Shown here piece by piece: positions 1 through 8,571 of a stretch of 64,000 bases of DNA. Origin of the DNA: MGIIb-O1 sp002457595 (GTDB lineage: Archaea > Thermoplasmatota > Poseidoniia > Poseidoniales > Thalassarchaeaceae); NCBI GenBank assembly GCA_045568115.1, contig JBJLBO010000005.1, positions 248,001-312,000 on the forward strand, written 5' to 3'. How positions within the stretch are numbered: the first letter of the stretch is position 1; the number at the start of each line of letters is the position of its first letter. Below the pieces are notes generated by a model, which did not search any database, was not told where the DNA came from, and saw only the letters and a program-made list of their open reading frames with translations. The position numbers and the translations under genes are program-made.

Positions 1-17
1 ACTTTGGAGAGCACAGA

Positions 18-947
18 GTGGCCGAGGACGGAACTGTGACACACCTAGCCGGTTGGGATTCCAAACCGAGCCAAGAAGAGGCACTCGCATATTGCACATT
101 AATTACAAAATCACATTACGAAAATTTTGTTGTCACAAATCACTTCACACCTGAAGAGCATGTTCAACACATACAGAATATTTACGCATTCAGTCGCTAT
201 GGTGACGATCTTGGTGATGATGCTCCATTTAGTGACGAAATCAGATGGAATCTACTCGATGCTTGGGAACAAGATCTTGAAGAGGCGGCAAAGGACAATT
301 GGTCAGGAAATCCTCGACATCCAATTCTACGTGCCGTTCAGTATACTGCCAAAGAACGAAACATTCCAAAAGAACCATTTTGGAAATTAATTCAGGCTTT
401 CAAAATGGATCAAACAAAGAAAAGATTTGCTAATTTTGATGAATTACGCGAATATTGCTTCTATAGTGCCGACCCTGTTGGCCATTTGTTCCTATATATT
501 TACGGTCATGACGATGAAGAACTCAGAAAACTTGCCGATTGGACCTGTACTGCTCTTCAATTAGCAAACCACTGGCAGGATGTTTCACGAGACCTAGAAC
601 AGAATCGAATCTACATGCCAGAAGACACCATGACTCGACATGGATATTCATACGAAGATTACAACTCAAGAGTTTTTGATAATAGATGGAAAGCACTAAT
701 GATTGAAGAAGTTGAACGAGCTCAAGAATGGTTTGACAAAGGTACCGAACTTTGGACTAAATGTGACCCGAAATTGGCTGTTGATTTGATGATGTTTAGT
801 TGGGGTGGCCAAGCGGTTCTAGAAGCCATTAGGCGGCAGGGTTACGACACTTGGCGGAAAAGACCCAAAGTTAGCAAGTTCAAACAGCTAATTCTACTGA
901 TGAAAGCACGTAGGAAATGGAAGGCTGCTCTGAAACTCAGTATATGA
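18..947 (+). CDS. hpnC: HpnC-like squalene/phytoene synthase family protein
   Basis: Trans-isoprenyl diphosphate synthase of the head-to-head (squalene/phytoene) class. Known HpnC enzymes convert presqualene diphosphate to hydroxysqualene, and this sequence resembles HpnC most. Visible motifs: SHYENF near residue 33, the first Asp-rich motif YGDDLGDD near residue 61, SADPVGHLFLYIYG near residue 149, and the second motif NHWQDVSRDLEQNRIYMP near residue 185. At 309 aa it is of normal family length. The start is GTG with a GGAG element about 8 bases upstream; the frame is open to the window edge, so a longer N-terminus cannot be excluded. It lies 67 bases before a second synthase of the same superfamily, so the pair probably acts on farnesyl or geranylgeranyl diphosphate. 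No HpnE-like reductase is in the window. The exact product (C30 or C40) is inference. Confidence 0.85.
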   Translation: MAEDGTVTHLAGWDSKPSQEEALAYCTLITKSHYENFVVTNHFTPEEHVQHIQNIYAFSRYGDDLGDDAPFSDEIRWNLLDAWEQDLEEAAKDNWSGNPRHPILRAVQYTAKERNIPKEPFWKLIQAFKMDQTKKRFANFDELREYCFYSADPVGHLFLYIYGHDDEELRKLADWTCTALQLANHWQDVSRDLEQNRIYMPEDTMTRHGYSYEDYNSRVFDNRWKALMIEEVERAQEWFDKGTELWTKCDPKLAVDLMMFSWGGQAVLEAIRRQGYDTWRKRPKVSKFKQLILLMKARRKWKAALKLSI

Positions 948-999
948 ATCAAAGTTCTAACGAGTAGCCGTCGGATTCAAGAGTGAAAGATGTTGGCTT

Positions 1000-1020
1000 G
1001 GTTCTGTAAGAACCATGGTT
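1000..1020 (+). promoter_or_regulatory. Overlapping dyads abutting the hpnD-like start codon
   Basis: A perfect inverted repeat, GGTTCT-GTA-AGAACC, fills 1000-1014 and ends exactly at the ATG at 1015. A second palindrome, AACCATGGTT (1011-1020), contains the start codon. No Shine-Dalgarno element is evident between them. It could be an operator, an mRNA hairpin that hides the start, or chance; only the symmetry is seen. Confidence 0.35.
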
Positions 1021-2265
1021 CAGAGAGAGAAGACCGATTCCGCATCCGGAATTCGCTACGATGTTGGGCGTAGCGTATCTCTAGTTGAGGCGGAATCTAA
1101 CTCCGAAAATATTGAGATTGTAAGATCTGCTGTTAGCGTCACTCGTGATGCCGCCCGAGCAATTAGTATTACAACTCTAGAAACATTACGAGAAGGTGCT
1201 AGATTTATGGGTGTCATTGGCCCTAGAGGAGAATTACTGAATCCCTTCTCTCACCTTGATGCTGCTATTTGGTCAGAATCAGATGTCCCCGAATATTTGG
1301 TTGATGCAGCATATGATTACTGTGAAGAATTAACAAAAATTGAAGCCGGAAATTTCTATCACTCATTCAAGTATTTACCAAAGGAAGCACTTCGCTCGAT
1401 TTGTGCTTATTACGCATTCTGTCGAAGAGCAGATGATATTGCTGATGGAGATTACGTTGATGAATTTCCTGGTGGTTCTTCAGAAGACCCTGAATCTGTT
1501 GAATATCGGACCGATATCGAGCGGCTAACAGGCTCCTCACCTGTAGTTGAGCGTAGTTATTACGAAGATAAAATGTCTCAGTTATTCTATTACAGAAAGA
1601 AACTCTCTACTGCTTACTCACAGATAACCTCCACAGATCCTATTTTCATCGCACTTAAGGACACAATTCGTCGTTACAACATACCACGACAATTATTAGA
1701 CGAGATGATTAGTGGTATGGAAGATGATTTGCATAGGAATCGTTACGAAGATTTTGAGGAACTCTATTCCTATTGTTATCGAGTAGCCTCTACAGTAGGG
1801 CTCGTCTGCATTGAGATATATGGTTATGAAAATCATGCGGCTAGAGAATGTGCTGAGGCCTGGGGGATTTTCATGCAGATGACGAACATACTTCGTGATG
1901 TCGCAGAGGATTCTGAGAGAGATAGAATCTACCTCCCAATGGAAGATCTTCGTCGTTTTGGAATCACCGAGGAGGACGTTCACTCTGGAGTAGAATTACT
2001 AAATCACCCAGGATGGCAACCATTCGTTGAGGAATACATAACTAAGGCCGAATCATATCGTGATAAAGCATTCAGACTCTTACCAATGTTAGACAAGCAA
2101 TCCAGATATTCACCTGCTGCAATGGTTGCTTTCTATAGTTCAATCCTAAAGAAAATAAGGAAGAAAAATGGAGATGTATTCACAGAAAGAATTCAACTTT
2201 CAAAGGCAGAGAAAATATCTCTAGCCGGATCAGTATACGTGCGCTACCGCTTCCTTGCTCTTTGA
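1015..2265 (+). CDS. hpnD: HpnD-like phytoene/squalene synthase
   Basis: Second head-to-head prenyl synthase. HpnD-type enzymes make presqualene diphosphate from two farnesyl diphosphates; phytoene synthase (CrtB) is the close alternative. Motifs: FYHSFKYLPKEALRSICAYYAFCRRADDIAD near residues 113-142 (first DxxxD), GMEDDLHRNRYEDFEEL near 234, ASTVGLVCIEIYGY near 258, and the second Asp motif NILRDVAEDSERDRIYLP near 291. The protein is 416 aa, longer than usual because of about 75 poorly conserved N-terminal residues that lack catalytic motifs. It directly follows the HpnC-like gene on the same strand, so they likely form one operon. The FPP versus GGPP substrate cannot be read from the sequence. 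Confidence 0.85.
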   Translation: MVQREKTDSASGIRYDVGRSVSLVEAESNSENIEIVRSAVSVTRDAARAISITTLETLREGARFMGVIGPRGELLNPFSHLDAAIWSESDVPEYLVDAAYDYCEELTKIEAGNFYHSFKYLPKEALRSICAYYAFCRRADDIADGDYVDEFPGGSSEDPESVEYRTDIERLTGSSPVVERSYYEDKMSQLFYYRKKLSTAYSQITSTDPIFIALKDTIRRYNIPRQLLDEMISGMEDDLHRNRYEDFEELYSYCYRVASTVGLVCIEIYGYENHAARECAEAWGIFMQMTNILRDVAEDSERDRIYLPMEDLRRFGITEEDVHSGVELLNHPGWQPFVEEYITKAESYRDKAFRLLPMLDKQSRYSPAAMVAFYSSILKKIRKKNGDVFTERIQLSKAEKISLAGSVYVRYRFLAL

Positions 2266-2322
2266 GCAAAAGGCGATTTGCTTTGGAAAGCCTCAAGGGA
2301 AGATTATCGAACGACAGAAACA

Positions 2323-2330
2323 GGAGGGAG
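2323..2330 (+). promoter_or_regulatory. Ribosome binding site that sets the ABCE1 start
   Basis: GGAGGGAG lies 4 bases before the in-frame ATG at 2335. The upstream in-frame TTG at 2278 has no such element, and homology to Rli1 begins at the ATG (RVAVLLEDRCQPKKC). Confidence 0.6.
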
Positions 2331-2334
2331 ATGG

Positions 2335-4113
2335 ATGAGGGTTGCTGTTCTACTTGAAGACCGCTGCCAACCAAAGAAATGCAACGCAGAATGCTGGGCA
2401 TTTTGCCCTCCTGTTCGAAATGGGATAGAATGTATTGTTTTAGATGGTTCAAATGGTAAACCCGTAATTTCAGAACCTCTATGCATAGGCTGTGGGATTT
2501 GCGTTAATAAATGCCCATTTGATGCACTAATTATTACCAATCTCCCTGAAGAATTAGACGGAGAAATGACTCACCGATATGGTGAAAATGGCTTCCGTTT
2601 ATTCCGATTACCGGCCCCTAGAGAAGAGCAAGTTGTTGGAATTCTCGGACCCAATGGAATGGGTAAATCCACTGCAATCAATTTGCTTTCAGGGGCGCTT
2701 AGACCGAATTTAGGCGACTGGACTATAGATTCCAAAGAATGGGATGAAATCATCGATTCTTTTCCCAGAGGGGAATTAAGAGATTATCTGCAGACTGTAG
2801 CAGACGAAGGTGTGAAAATAGCGGTAAAACCTCAATATATCGATAAGTTACCAAAGATTTTCGATGGTAAAGCTCGTGAATTACTAGAACGAGTTGATGA
2901 TCGTGATGAATTACAACATTATGCTGAATTATTAGCAATTGATCATATCCTTGACAGAACATTGACTCAACTCTCAGGAGGAGAGTTGCAAAGAGTAGCA
3001 ATGGCTGCTACTTTACTAAAGGAGGCTGATGTTTACTTCTTTGACGAGCCTTCTTCATATCTAGACATTCACGAACGTATGCGTGTAGTTCGAATAATAC
3101 AGGGCCTAGTCGAAAGAGGCAAGAGAATTCTAGTTATTGAACACGATTTGGCTATTCTTGATGTTCTATGTGATCTGCTGCATGTTGTATATGGAGAGCG
3201 TGCTGCATTCGGAATCTTTACTCCTGCACGCTCAACAAGAACTGCGATCAATGCATACCTCGATGGTTTCCTTCCTGAAGAAAATGTTCGTATTCGCGAT
3301 AAACCAATTCAATTCCTGCGAGGAAGAGTCAGAGGAGAGGAAATTGGGTCGCCAATTCTATCATGGGGAGATATGGAAAAAACTCTCGGCGAATTCCATC
3401 TGAAGACTGGTCAGGGAGAAGTCCGTAGTGCTGAAGTTGTGGGCGTAGTTGGCCCTAACGCCACTGGAAAGACAACGATGGTCAAGATGATTGCTGGTGA
3501 ATTTGAACCAGATCAAGGTTGGTGCACTATGGAAGCCTCTGTATCATACAAGCCACAACATGTCAGAACAGACTTTGATGGTTCTGTACAGGATTGGCTT
3601 GATACTGAGTTAGGTGTTAAGTGGCGTAGTGGGGAATTCCACACGCAAGTAATTCGTCCATTACAAGTCGATCAATTACTGGAGCTACGTGCAAAGAAAC
3701 TCTCTGGTGGTGAATTACAGGCAGTTAGCATTGCTATCTGCCTAGGCAAAGAAGCCGACCTCTATCTCTTGGATGAACCTAGCGCGCACCTAGATGCAAA
3801 TGCACGAATGGAGGCTGCTAAGGCTATTCGTCGAACTATGGAAAGTAATGAGAAAGCAGCAATGGTGATTGATCACGACATTTACTTCATCGACATTGTT
3901 AGTGATTCACTGCTAGTCTTTGATGGACAAGGTGGTTCACACGGAAATGCAGTAGGCCCCATGTCTCTACGCAAAGGGATGAACCGATTCCTAGAAGATG
4001 TAGATGTGACCTTCCGCCGAGACCATGAATCACATAGACCACGCATCAATAAATTAGGAAGTAGGAAAGATAGGGAACAGAAAACTAGCGGTGAATATTT
4101 CTACATTGAATGA
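2335..4113 (+). CDS. rli1: ABCE1/Rli1 ribosome recycling ATPase
   Basis: Soluble ABC protein that splits post-termination ribosomes in Archaea and Eukarya. Domain order: an N-terminal Fe-S domain with the RLI-type cysteine cluster (CQPKKCNAECWAFCP, then a ferredoxin motif CIGCGICVNKCPFDA), then two nucleotide-binding domains. NBD1 has Walker A GPNGMGKST, signature LSGGELQR and Walker B VYFFDEPSS; NBD2 has GPNATGKTT, signature LSGGELQA and LYLLDEPSA. The C-terminal tail RPRINKLGSRKDREQK is typical of the family. The open frame extends to a TTG at 2278, but the ATG at 2335 (592 aa) is preferred by ribosome binding site and homology. It follows the HpnD-like gene by about 70 bases. Family assignment is secure. 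Confidence 0.95.
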   Translation: MRVAVLLEDRCQPKKCNAECWAFCPPVRNGIECIVLDGSNGKPVISEPLCIGCGICVNKCPFDALIITNLPEELDGEMTHRYGENGFRLFRLPAPREEQVVGILGPNGMGKSTAINLLSGALRPNLGDWTIDSKEWDEIIDSFPRGELRDYLQTVADEGVKIAVKPQYIDKLPKIFDGKARELLERVDDRDELQHYAELLAIDHILDRTLTQLSGGELQRVAMAATLLKEADVYFFDEPSSYLDIHERMRVVRIIQGLVERGKRILVIEHDLAILDVLCDLLHVVYGERAAFGIFTPARSTRTAINAYLDGFLPEENVRIRDKPIQFLRGRVRGEEIGSPILSWGDMEKTLGEFHLKTGQGEVRSAEVVGVVGPNATGKTTMVKMIAGEFEPDQGWCTMEASVSYKPQHVRTDFDGSVQDWLDTELGVKWRSGEFHTQVIRPLQVDQLLELRAKKLSGGELQAVSIAICLGKEADLYLLDEPSAHLDANARMEAAKAIRRTMESNEKAAMVIDHDIYFIDIVSDSLLVFDGQGGSHGNAVGPMSLRKGMNRFLEDVDVTFRRDHESHRPRINKLGSRKDREQKTSGEYFYIE

Positions 4114-4165
4114 GTAAGTGGAAACAACTTCGACCATTGGATTCTTGAAGGGTGCTTAGAACCCA

Positions 4166-4678
4166 ATGCTCGTGTCGCACGACGAGGTTGATGCACCCGA
4201 TGAGGTGAAAGAAGAAGTTGAGGCGATAGTAGAAGACCCCTTGACAATACTTGAAGATCGAGTTCAGGAACTAATGAGTGACTTGCAATACGCTCATGCC
4301 GAGACAATGAATGCACGACAGCGCGGACAGAGAGACAAGTCTGAAGCGATTAAATTTGGAGCAACAAATCTAGCAAACCGGATTCTTCCGGCAATTGACA
4401 GCCTAGAGAAGGCTTTACTGAATGGAAATGGAGATTCTGAATCCATTCTAGAAGGAGTTAGAATGACTCTCTCGGCATTAAACAGCGCTTTAGAAGCAGA
4501 AGGAATATCAAAAGTCGAATCAATGGGGATTGAATTCGACCCCACTCGAATGGAGGCAGTCGCAACAGTGTCTGCACCAGATGGAGAAAAATCAGGCACT
4601 GTAATTGAAGAAATTGAAGCAGGATACATGCATCATGACCGTGTGCTTAGGCCGGCAAAAGTGATTGTTGTATCCTAA
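4166..4678 (+). CDS. grpE: GrpE nucleotide exchange factor
   Basis: Nucleotide exchange factor for the Hsp70 chaperone DnaK. It has an acidic N-terminus, a long helical region (about residues 25-110, with LANRILPAIDSLEKAL) and the C-terminal beta domain with the family pattern GIEFDPTRMEAVATV and GYMHHDRVLRPAKVIV. At 170 aa it is of normal length. The start ATG is the first in frame; no strong Shine-Dalgarno is seen. Neither dnaK nor dnaJ is adjacent; the neighbours are ABCE1 and a lipoprotein hydrolase, so the usual grpE-dnaK-dnaJ cluster is split here. GrpE entered Archaea from bacteria along with DnaK according to the general literature. Confidence 0.93.
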   Translation: MLVSHDEVDAPDEVKEEVEAIVEDPLTILEDRVQELMSDLQYAHAETMNARQRGQRDKSEAIKFGATNLANRILPAIDSLEKALLNGNGDSESILEGVRMTLSALNSALEAEGISKVESMGIEFDPTRMEAVATVSAPDGEKSGTVIEEIEAGYMHHDRVLRPAKVIVVS

Positions 4679-4725
4679 GAACTGAATAAAGAAGTTCATT
4701 AGTTTGACCGATTTCGAAAAAAAAC

Positions 4726-6792
4726 ATGAACCCACGATTGAAAAAGAACCTTGCAATAATTCTGACACTCTCTATGCTACTTTCAGGTTGCACAAGTACG
4801 GAACCTGAACCTACTCCCGAACCAGAGGAAATTGCTGGTTGTATGAACTTAGATGCTTCAAACTACAATCCAGAGGCAACAATATCAGATGATTCATGCT
4901 TATACCCTGAACCTGAACAAGAAGTTCTCTCAATACCTAACAATAATGTATGTGATAATACAAATCCTGATCACTGCCTACTACCATTCCCATCTGGTGC
5001 TTTTCTAGTTGAAGATGAATCAACAGTTACAGGATTTAGAATGAGTATATCAGGTGAGGCAATTCCAGATTCTATTTTTGCAACATCTGAGGAATTTTCT
5101 ATAATTAACTCAAGAGATGGCAACTCTCCCGCTACACAGATTTTTACAACTTTCTCAAGTTTACCAAGCACATCCAATCTTGCCTCACAGGATGACATTT
5201 CCATATCACTTGAGGAAAATCATGGTTCAGTGCTTTTGAACATGGATACGGGCGAGATTGTAGAGCACTGGATTGAAGTCTCAGCAAGAACTCAGGAAGG
5301 AGAAAAAACTCTTGTCCACCTTCGTACTACTAGAGGTCTTGAGCATGATACACAGTATGCTGTGGCTTTTCGCGGATTAATGGATGTTGATGGAAATTCG
5401 ATAGAATCTTTTGATGCATTTAGAGCACTTAGAGATGACATTGTGACTGATTCATCTCAAATTGAAAATAGTAGAGGAGGATTTGAAACAATGTTTTCAG
5501 CACTTTCAGAAGTTGGCTTCGAAAGAGCCTCACTTCAGTCGGCTTGGTGGTTTCATACCTCATCAACAGAATCAATCACTAGAGATATTCTTTCCATGCG
5601 TGACGACGCAAACCAGCGATTAGGAGATGGAGGCATTAGCTGCAGTATCACTTCAGTTGAGGAAAATCATGGAGGCGATAACAGCACATTCAAGATAATA
5701 AAAGGTACAATCACTACTCCACATTATCTAGAAGAAGTTAATCCTCCAACTCCAATGAAAAGGGATGAAAATGGATTGCCTCAGTTTAACTTCAATACAG
5801 AGGTAGTTTTCACATTATCAATTCCTCAATCTGCTGCAGATTCAAATCAATCTGCACCTCTAATTGTACTTGGACATGGTTTCCTTGGGAATGGAGAGGG
5901 CATGGTCTCTGGGTTTAGAGGATGGGCAAACCAAACTGGATTTGCGACTATTGGGACTGACTTCAAAGGATGGAGTTCAGATGGTGATTTTGATGCAGTA
6001 ACATTTGGACTGATGAATGTAAATTATCTTCAACATCAGGCAGAGAGACTTCAACAATCAGTAATTAATCATCTAGCAATGGTCAGAACTATTCAAGGAG
6101 TCTGTTCAGATTTAGATGAGTTCTATCATGATGGAACCAATCTTGTTGACTCAAGTAATATTGATTACATGGGAGTATCACTTGGAGGAATTAGAGGACC
6201 TTCTATGCTTTCATTAATTCCTGAAATGGATAGAGGAGTACTCTGGGTAGCAGGGTCATCATTCAGTTTTATTGCAGAGAGATCAACACAATATACACAA
6301 TTTGAGGAATTGTTTGCAGTTTCATATACTTCAACAATGGATAGGTCTATTCTACTTTCATTGATGCAATCTATGTGGGATACCACCGAACCAGAGACTT
6401 ACCTTCCTTTCACAGATGGTGGGCTAAACGGGAACTTGCACCCCTATGAATTGCTATACATCGTTTCTATTAATGATGCACAAGTAACTACACTTTCTGC
6501 AGACAGAGCATCTAGAACTTCAGATATTCCTGTATTGGCTAACTCTACATACCACCCTCATGGATTACAAGTAAGTCAAGCACCAATAGCCGGTTCTGCA
6601 ATAGTTTACTTTGATGGAGAATTCCCTGAGGTTCCATCCGGCAATATCCAAGGGCCAATGGAATACCATTCATTAGCACATAATCAAGTATTATGGCAAG
6701 AAGCGGCTGTCGCTCTAGCAAATGAATATCTAACTTCAGGTTCAATCACAGACACATGTGAAGGTGAATGTTATTTTGAAGGAACTTGGTGA
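4726..6792 (+). CDS. Lipoprotein alpha/beta hydrolase, large
   Basis: Predicted lipid-anchored extracytoplasmic esterase or lipase-like protein of 688 aa. The signal peptide ends in the lipobox LLSGC (Cys22), followed by an EPEPTPEPEE spacer and a small Cys motif (GCMNLDASNYNPEATISDDS, about 38-57) that recurs in surface proteins of marine microbes. The C-terminal half has alpha/beta-hydrolase features: an oxyanion-type LIVLGHGFLGNG segment near residue 383 and the nucleophile elbow G-V-S485-L-G. The catalytic Asp/His cannot be assigned with certainty; a GSAIVYFDG...YHSLAHNQ segment near the C-terminus may hold the His. The substrate is unknown. The TGA stop abuts the TAA of the converging NMNAT gene with no bases between. 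Confidence 0.75.
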   Translation: MNPRLKKNLAIILTLSMLLSGCTSTEPEPTPEPEEIAGCMNLDASNYNPEATISDDSCLYPEPEQEVLSIPNNNVCDNTNPDHCLLPFPSGAFLVEDESTVTGFRMSISGEAIPDSIFATSEEFSIINSRDGNSPATQIFTTFSSLPSTSNLASQDDISISLEENHGSVLLNMDTGEIVEHWIEVSARTQEGEKTLVHLRTTRGLEHDTQYAVAFRGLMDVDGNSIESFDAFRALRDDIVTDSSQIENSRGGFETMFSALSEVGFERASLQSAWWFHTSSTESITRDILSMRDDANQRLGDGGISCSITSVEENHGGDNSTFKIIKGTITTPHYLEEVNPPTPMKRDENGLPQFNFNTEVVFTLSIPQSAADSNQSAPLIVLGHGFLGNGEGMVSGFRGWANQTGFATIGTDFKGWSSDGDFDAVTFGLMNVNYLQHQAERLQQSVINHLAMVRTIQGVCSDLDEFYHDGTNLVDSSNIDYMGVSLGGIRGPSMLSLIPEMDRGVLWVAGSSFSFIAERSTQYTQFEELFAVSYTSTMDRSILLSLMQSMWDTTEPETYLPFTDGGLNGNLHPYELLYIVSINDAQVTTLSADRASRTSDIPVLANSTYHPHGLQVSQAPIAGSAIVYFDGEFPEVPSGNIQGPMEYHSLAHNQVLWQEAAVALANEYLTSGSITDTCEGECYFEGTW

Positions 6793-7407
6793 TTAGCCGA
6801 CTGGTTCTCCACCTTCTCCAAGGAAAGCTAGACGGTGAAGCCCATTTGTTTCAATCAGGTGCTCCAACACAACTGTAGGGATGAGGGATCCAAGCACCTC
6901 CCTAATTGCTTCATCATTAGCAATAGTACTGAGCATGCGAGCAGTTTCACGAACTCTCCAGCCCTCAAATCTCTCACGCTGTTCAAGAGGATTTAGGATG
7001 ACGTCCCAATCAGAAGCACGATAGAGTTCTTTTGTACCAAGGTCAGTAGTAACCAATACCCCACTAGAACCATGGTACTGCTCTGCATGACTTACCCAAT
7101 TTGGAGGGTCTTCAATATCGGGTATTGGACAAATGAGGATGTTAGTAATTTCATTACTTTCAGCCCATTTTTCAATCATTGTAGACCTCTCATCTGCAGA
7201 CCACGGATTGGTCAATGACTGCGGCCGATTAGATGAACCAATACAGATTATCAAAGTTAAATCGGGATGATTTGAATCACGATAATCGGCTGCTGAATTC
7301 AAGAGGATTTCATGCCCAAAATGTAGAGGTTGGAATCTTCCAATAACGACTACACCAGAATTAGGTGCATTGGTAGGAGGATTTGGAATCATTGGCAAGT
7401 CTGTCAT
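6793..7407 (-). CDS. nadM: Nicotinamide-nucleotide adenylyltransferase (archaeal NMNAT)
   Basis: Transfers AMP from ATP to NMN to give NAD+. It carries the nucleotidyltransferase motif GRFQPLHFGHE (HxGH) near the N-terminus and the ISSxxS-like region PWSADERSTMIEKW, and it retains the archaeal NadM pattern GSSNRPQSLTNPWSADER. The frame is open to an ATG at 7446, but the ATG at 7407 overlaps the upstream stop as ATGA, which indicates translational coupling and a 204-aa product. This is slightly longer than typical NadM at both ends. NAD synthase is also in this window (30.8-31.6 kb), so both late NAD steps are represented, though not in one operon. Confidence 0.88.
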   Translation of the reverse strand: MTDLPMIPNPPTNAPNSGVVVIGRFQPLHFGHEILLNSAADYRDSNHPDLTLIICIGSSNRPQSLTNPWSADERSTMIEKWAESNEITNILICPIPDIEDPPNWVSHAEQYHGSSGVLVTTDLGTKELYRASDWDVILNPLEQRERFEGWRVRETARMLSTIANDEAIREVLGSLIPTVVLEHLIETNGLHRLAFLGEGGEPVG

Positions 7408-8039
7408 TGTACCACACCCTCTAGGGTAATACCCTCTAAATTCCATGACTCAGGTTCAAGATATTCTCTGCCAATCATTAGCATCATTTGATTATCCCGA
7501 GAAAGTTCTATGAAATCATATAATGAACTTGTCAAGGACTTATGAGATTCCATTGTAGGAAGAATTCGAGGATCTTCATCTGGATTCAAGGTTTCACCCA
7601 ATTCTTGTCGTCTCCTCATCCAATCTAATACAACTGATTCTGAAAAAGACTCACCATCTATAGAATTCAACGCGGTTGAAAATGAGTCCCACAATGAAGT
7701 CGAAAGAAATTCATCAACATTCTCTACTGAATTTTGAATCGTAGGCTCAATGTAAAGGAACAATCTTCCATCCCAACAGCGCCATTCCGCTACACTAGAC
7801 CAATTAGCTAGGATAAGTAGCGATTCGGAATCGAGTTCGGAATCTTTGGCTGAATCCGCCCACTCAAGAAAATCCCCCTCAATATCTACATCGAATCCAC
7901 GATGAAAGCGGGAATTACCAGCGGGGCGGCTAGTTCGTAGATCACCACTTTCGAAGCCCCAGACCAATTGTTCAACCGACATTGCTGAAAGTCTTCTGAA
8001 GGTATCTCGGTCAACAAGCCGCAATATCACTTCAGCCAA
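7404..8039 (-). CDS. Conserved-looking unknown protein coupled to nadM
   Basis: Soluble, acidic protein of about 211 aa with no motif I recognise and no signal peptide or membrane helix. It is Trp- and Ser-rich, with segments EWADSAKDSELDSESLLIL and LDWMRRRQELGE. The stop overlaps the nadM start as ATGA, so the two are co-translated, which suggests a linked role but does not define it. Start choice: a GTG at 8045 lies within the GGAGGGG Shine-Dalgarno and is sterically poor, whereas a TTG at 8039 is spaced about 7 bases from GGAGG and is preferred. Confidence 0.6.
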   Translation of the reverse strand: MAEVILRLVDRDTFRRLSAMSVEQLVWGFESGDLRTSRPAGNSRFHRGFDVDIEGDFLEWADSAKDSELDSESLLILANWSSVAEWRCWDGRLFLYIEPTIQNSVENVDEFLSTSLWDSFSTALNSIDGESFSESVVLDWMRRRQELGETLNPDEDPRILPTMESHKSLTSSLYDFIELSRDNQMMLMIGREYLEPESWNLEGITLEGVVQ

Positions 8040-8103
8040 CCTCACCCCTCCAAAAGACCCTGTGCTTAGCCCTCGATTAACATATCACACCATCATCTAG
8101 CCA

Positions 8104-8448
8104 CTAAACTAAGCATGAATCGAGCAATGCTGCAACATGTTCAATCGCTTCATCGTCTTCTGAACGGAAATGGAATGTGCATTTACCACTCTTTCGCCGA
8201 GTGAGAATCTCAGGTACGTCATCCATTAAATGTAGATTATGATATAATGAATTCAGATACAAAGATACGTGACGTCGCTGAATACATATTGCGAGAAATG
8301 GAGTAAATTGAGACTTTGTTTGAAATTTGACTAATTTGTAATATCCCGGTTCGTCCGTGTGTAAATCAAGAACCTCTTCATGACGCATAGCAATATGTCG
8401 AAGTCTCTCCCAGAGGGGGAGATGAGCCGGATTTTTTACCCACTCCAT
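8104..8448 (-). CDS. Small DUF1801-like protein (tentative)
   Basis: Protein of 114 aa. The C-terminal half (PFLAICIQRRHVSLYLNSLY, then SGKCTFHFRSEDDEAIEHVAALLD) resembles the DUF1801/YdhG fold, where a GKxxxRFK...DxxxL pattern ends the domain. No catalytic function is known for that family. The start ATG is the first in frame. It sits alone between the nadM pair and the divergent DRG GTPase. Assignment rests on pattern only; an unrelated fold is possible. Confidence 0.5.
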   Translation of the reverse strand: MEWVKNPAHLPLWERLRHIAMRHEEVLDLHTDEPGYYKLVKFQTKSQFTPFLAICIQRRHVSLYLNSLYHNLHLMDDVPEILTRRKSGKCTFHFRSEDDEAIEHVAALLDSCLV

Positions 8449-8571
8449 AAATCCGTCGAGACTGCACTAAGATACAACGCTTCCCACTCTTGACTATCAA
8501 TCACTACATCGGGTTGAAGAACTCTAGGCCGACGCATCGGAATGTCCCAGCACGGGGTCGGAGAGATTGTT

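Noticed and set aside
7408..7446. Longer nadM start at 7446
   Set aside because: It would overlap the upstream gene by 43 bases, whereas ATG 7407 forms an ATGA overlap and precedes the conserved part.
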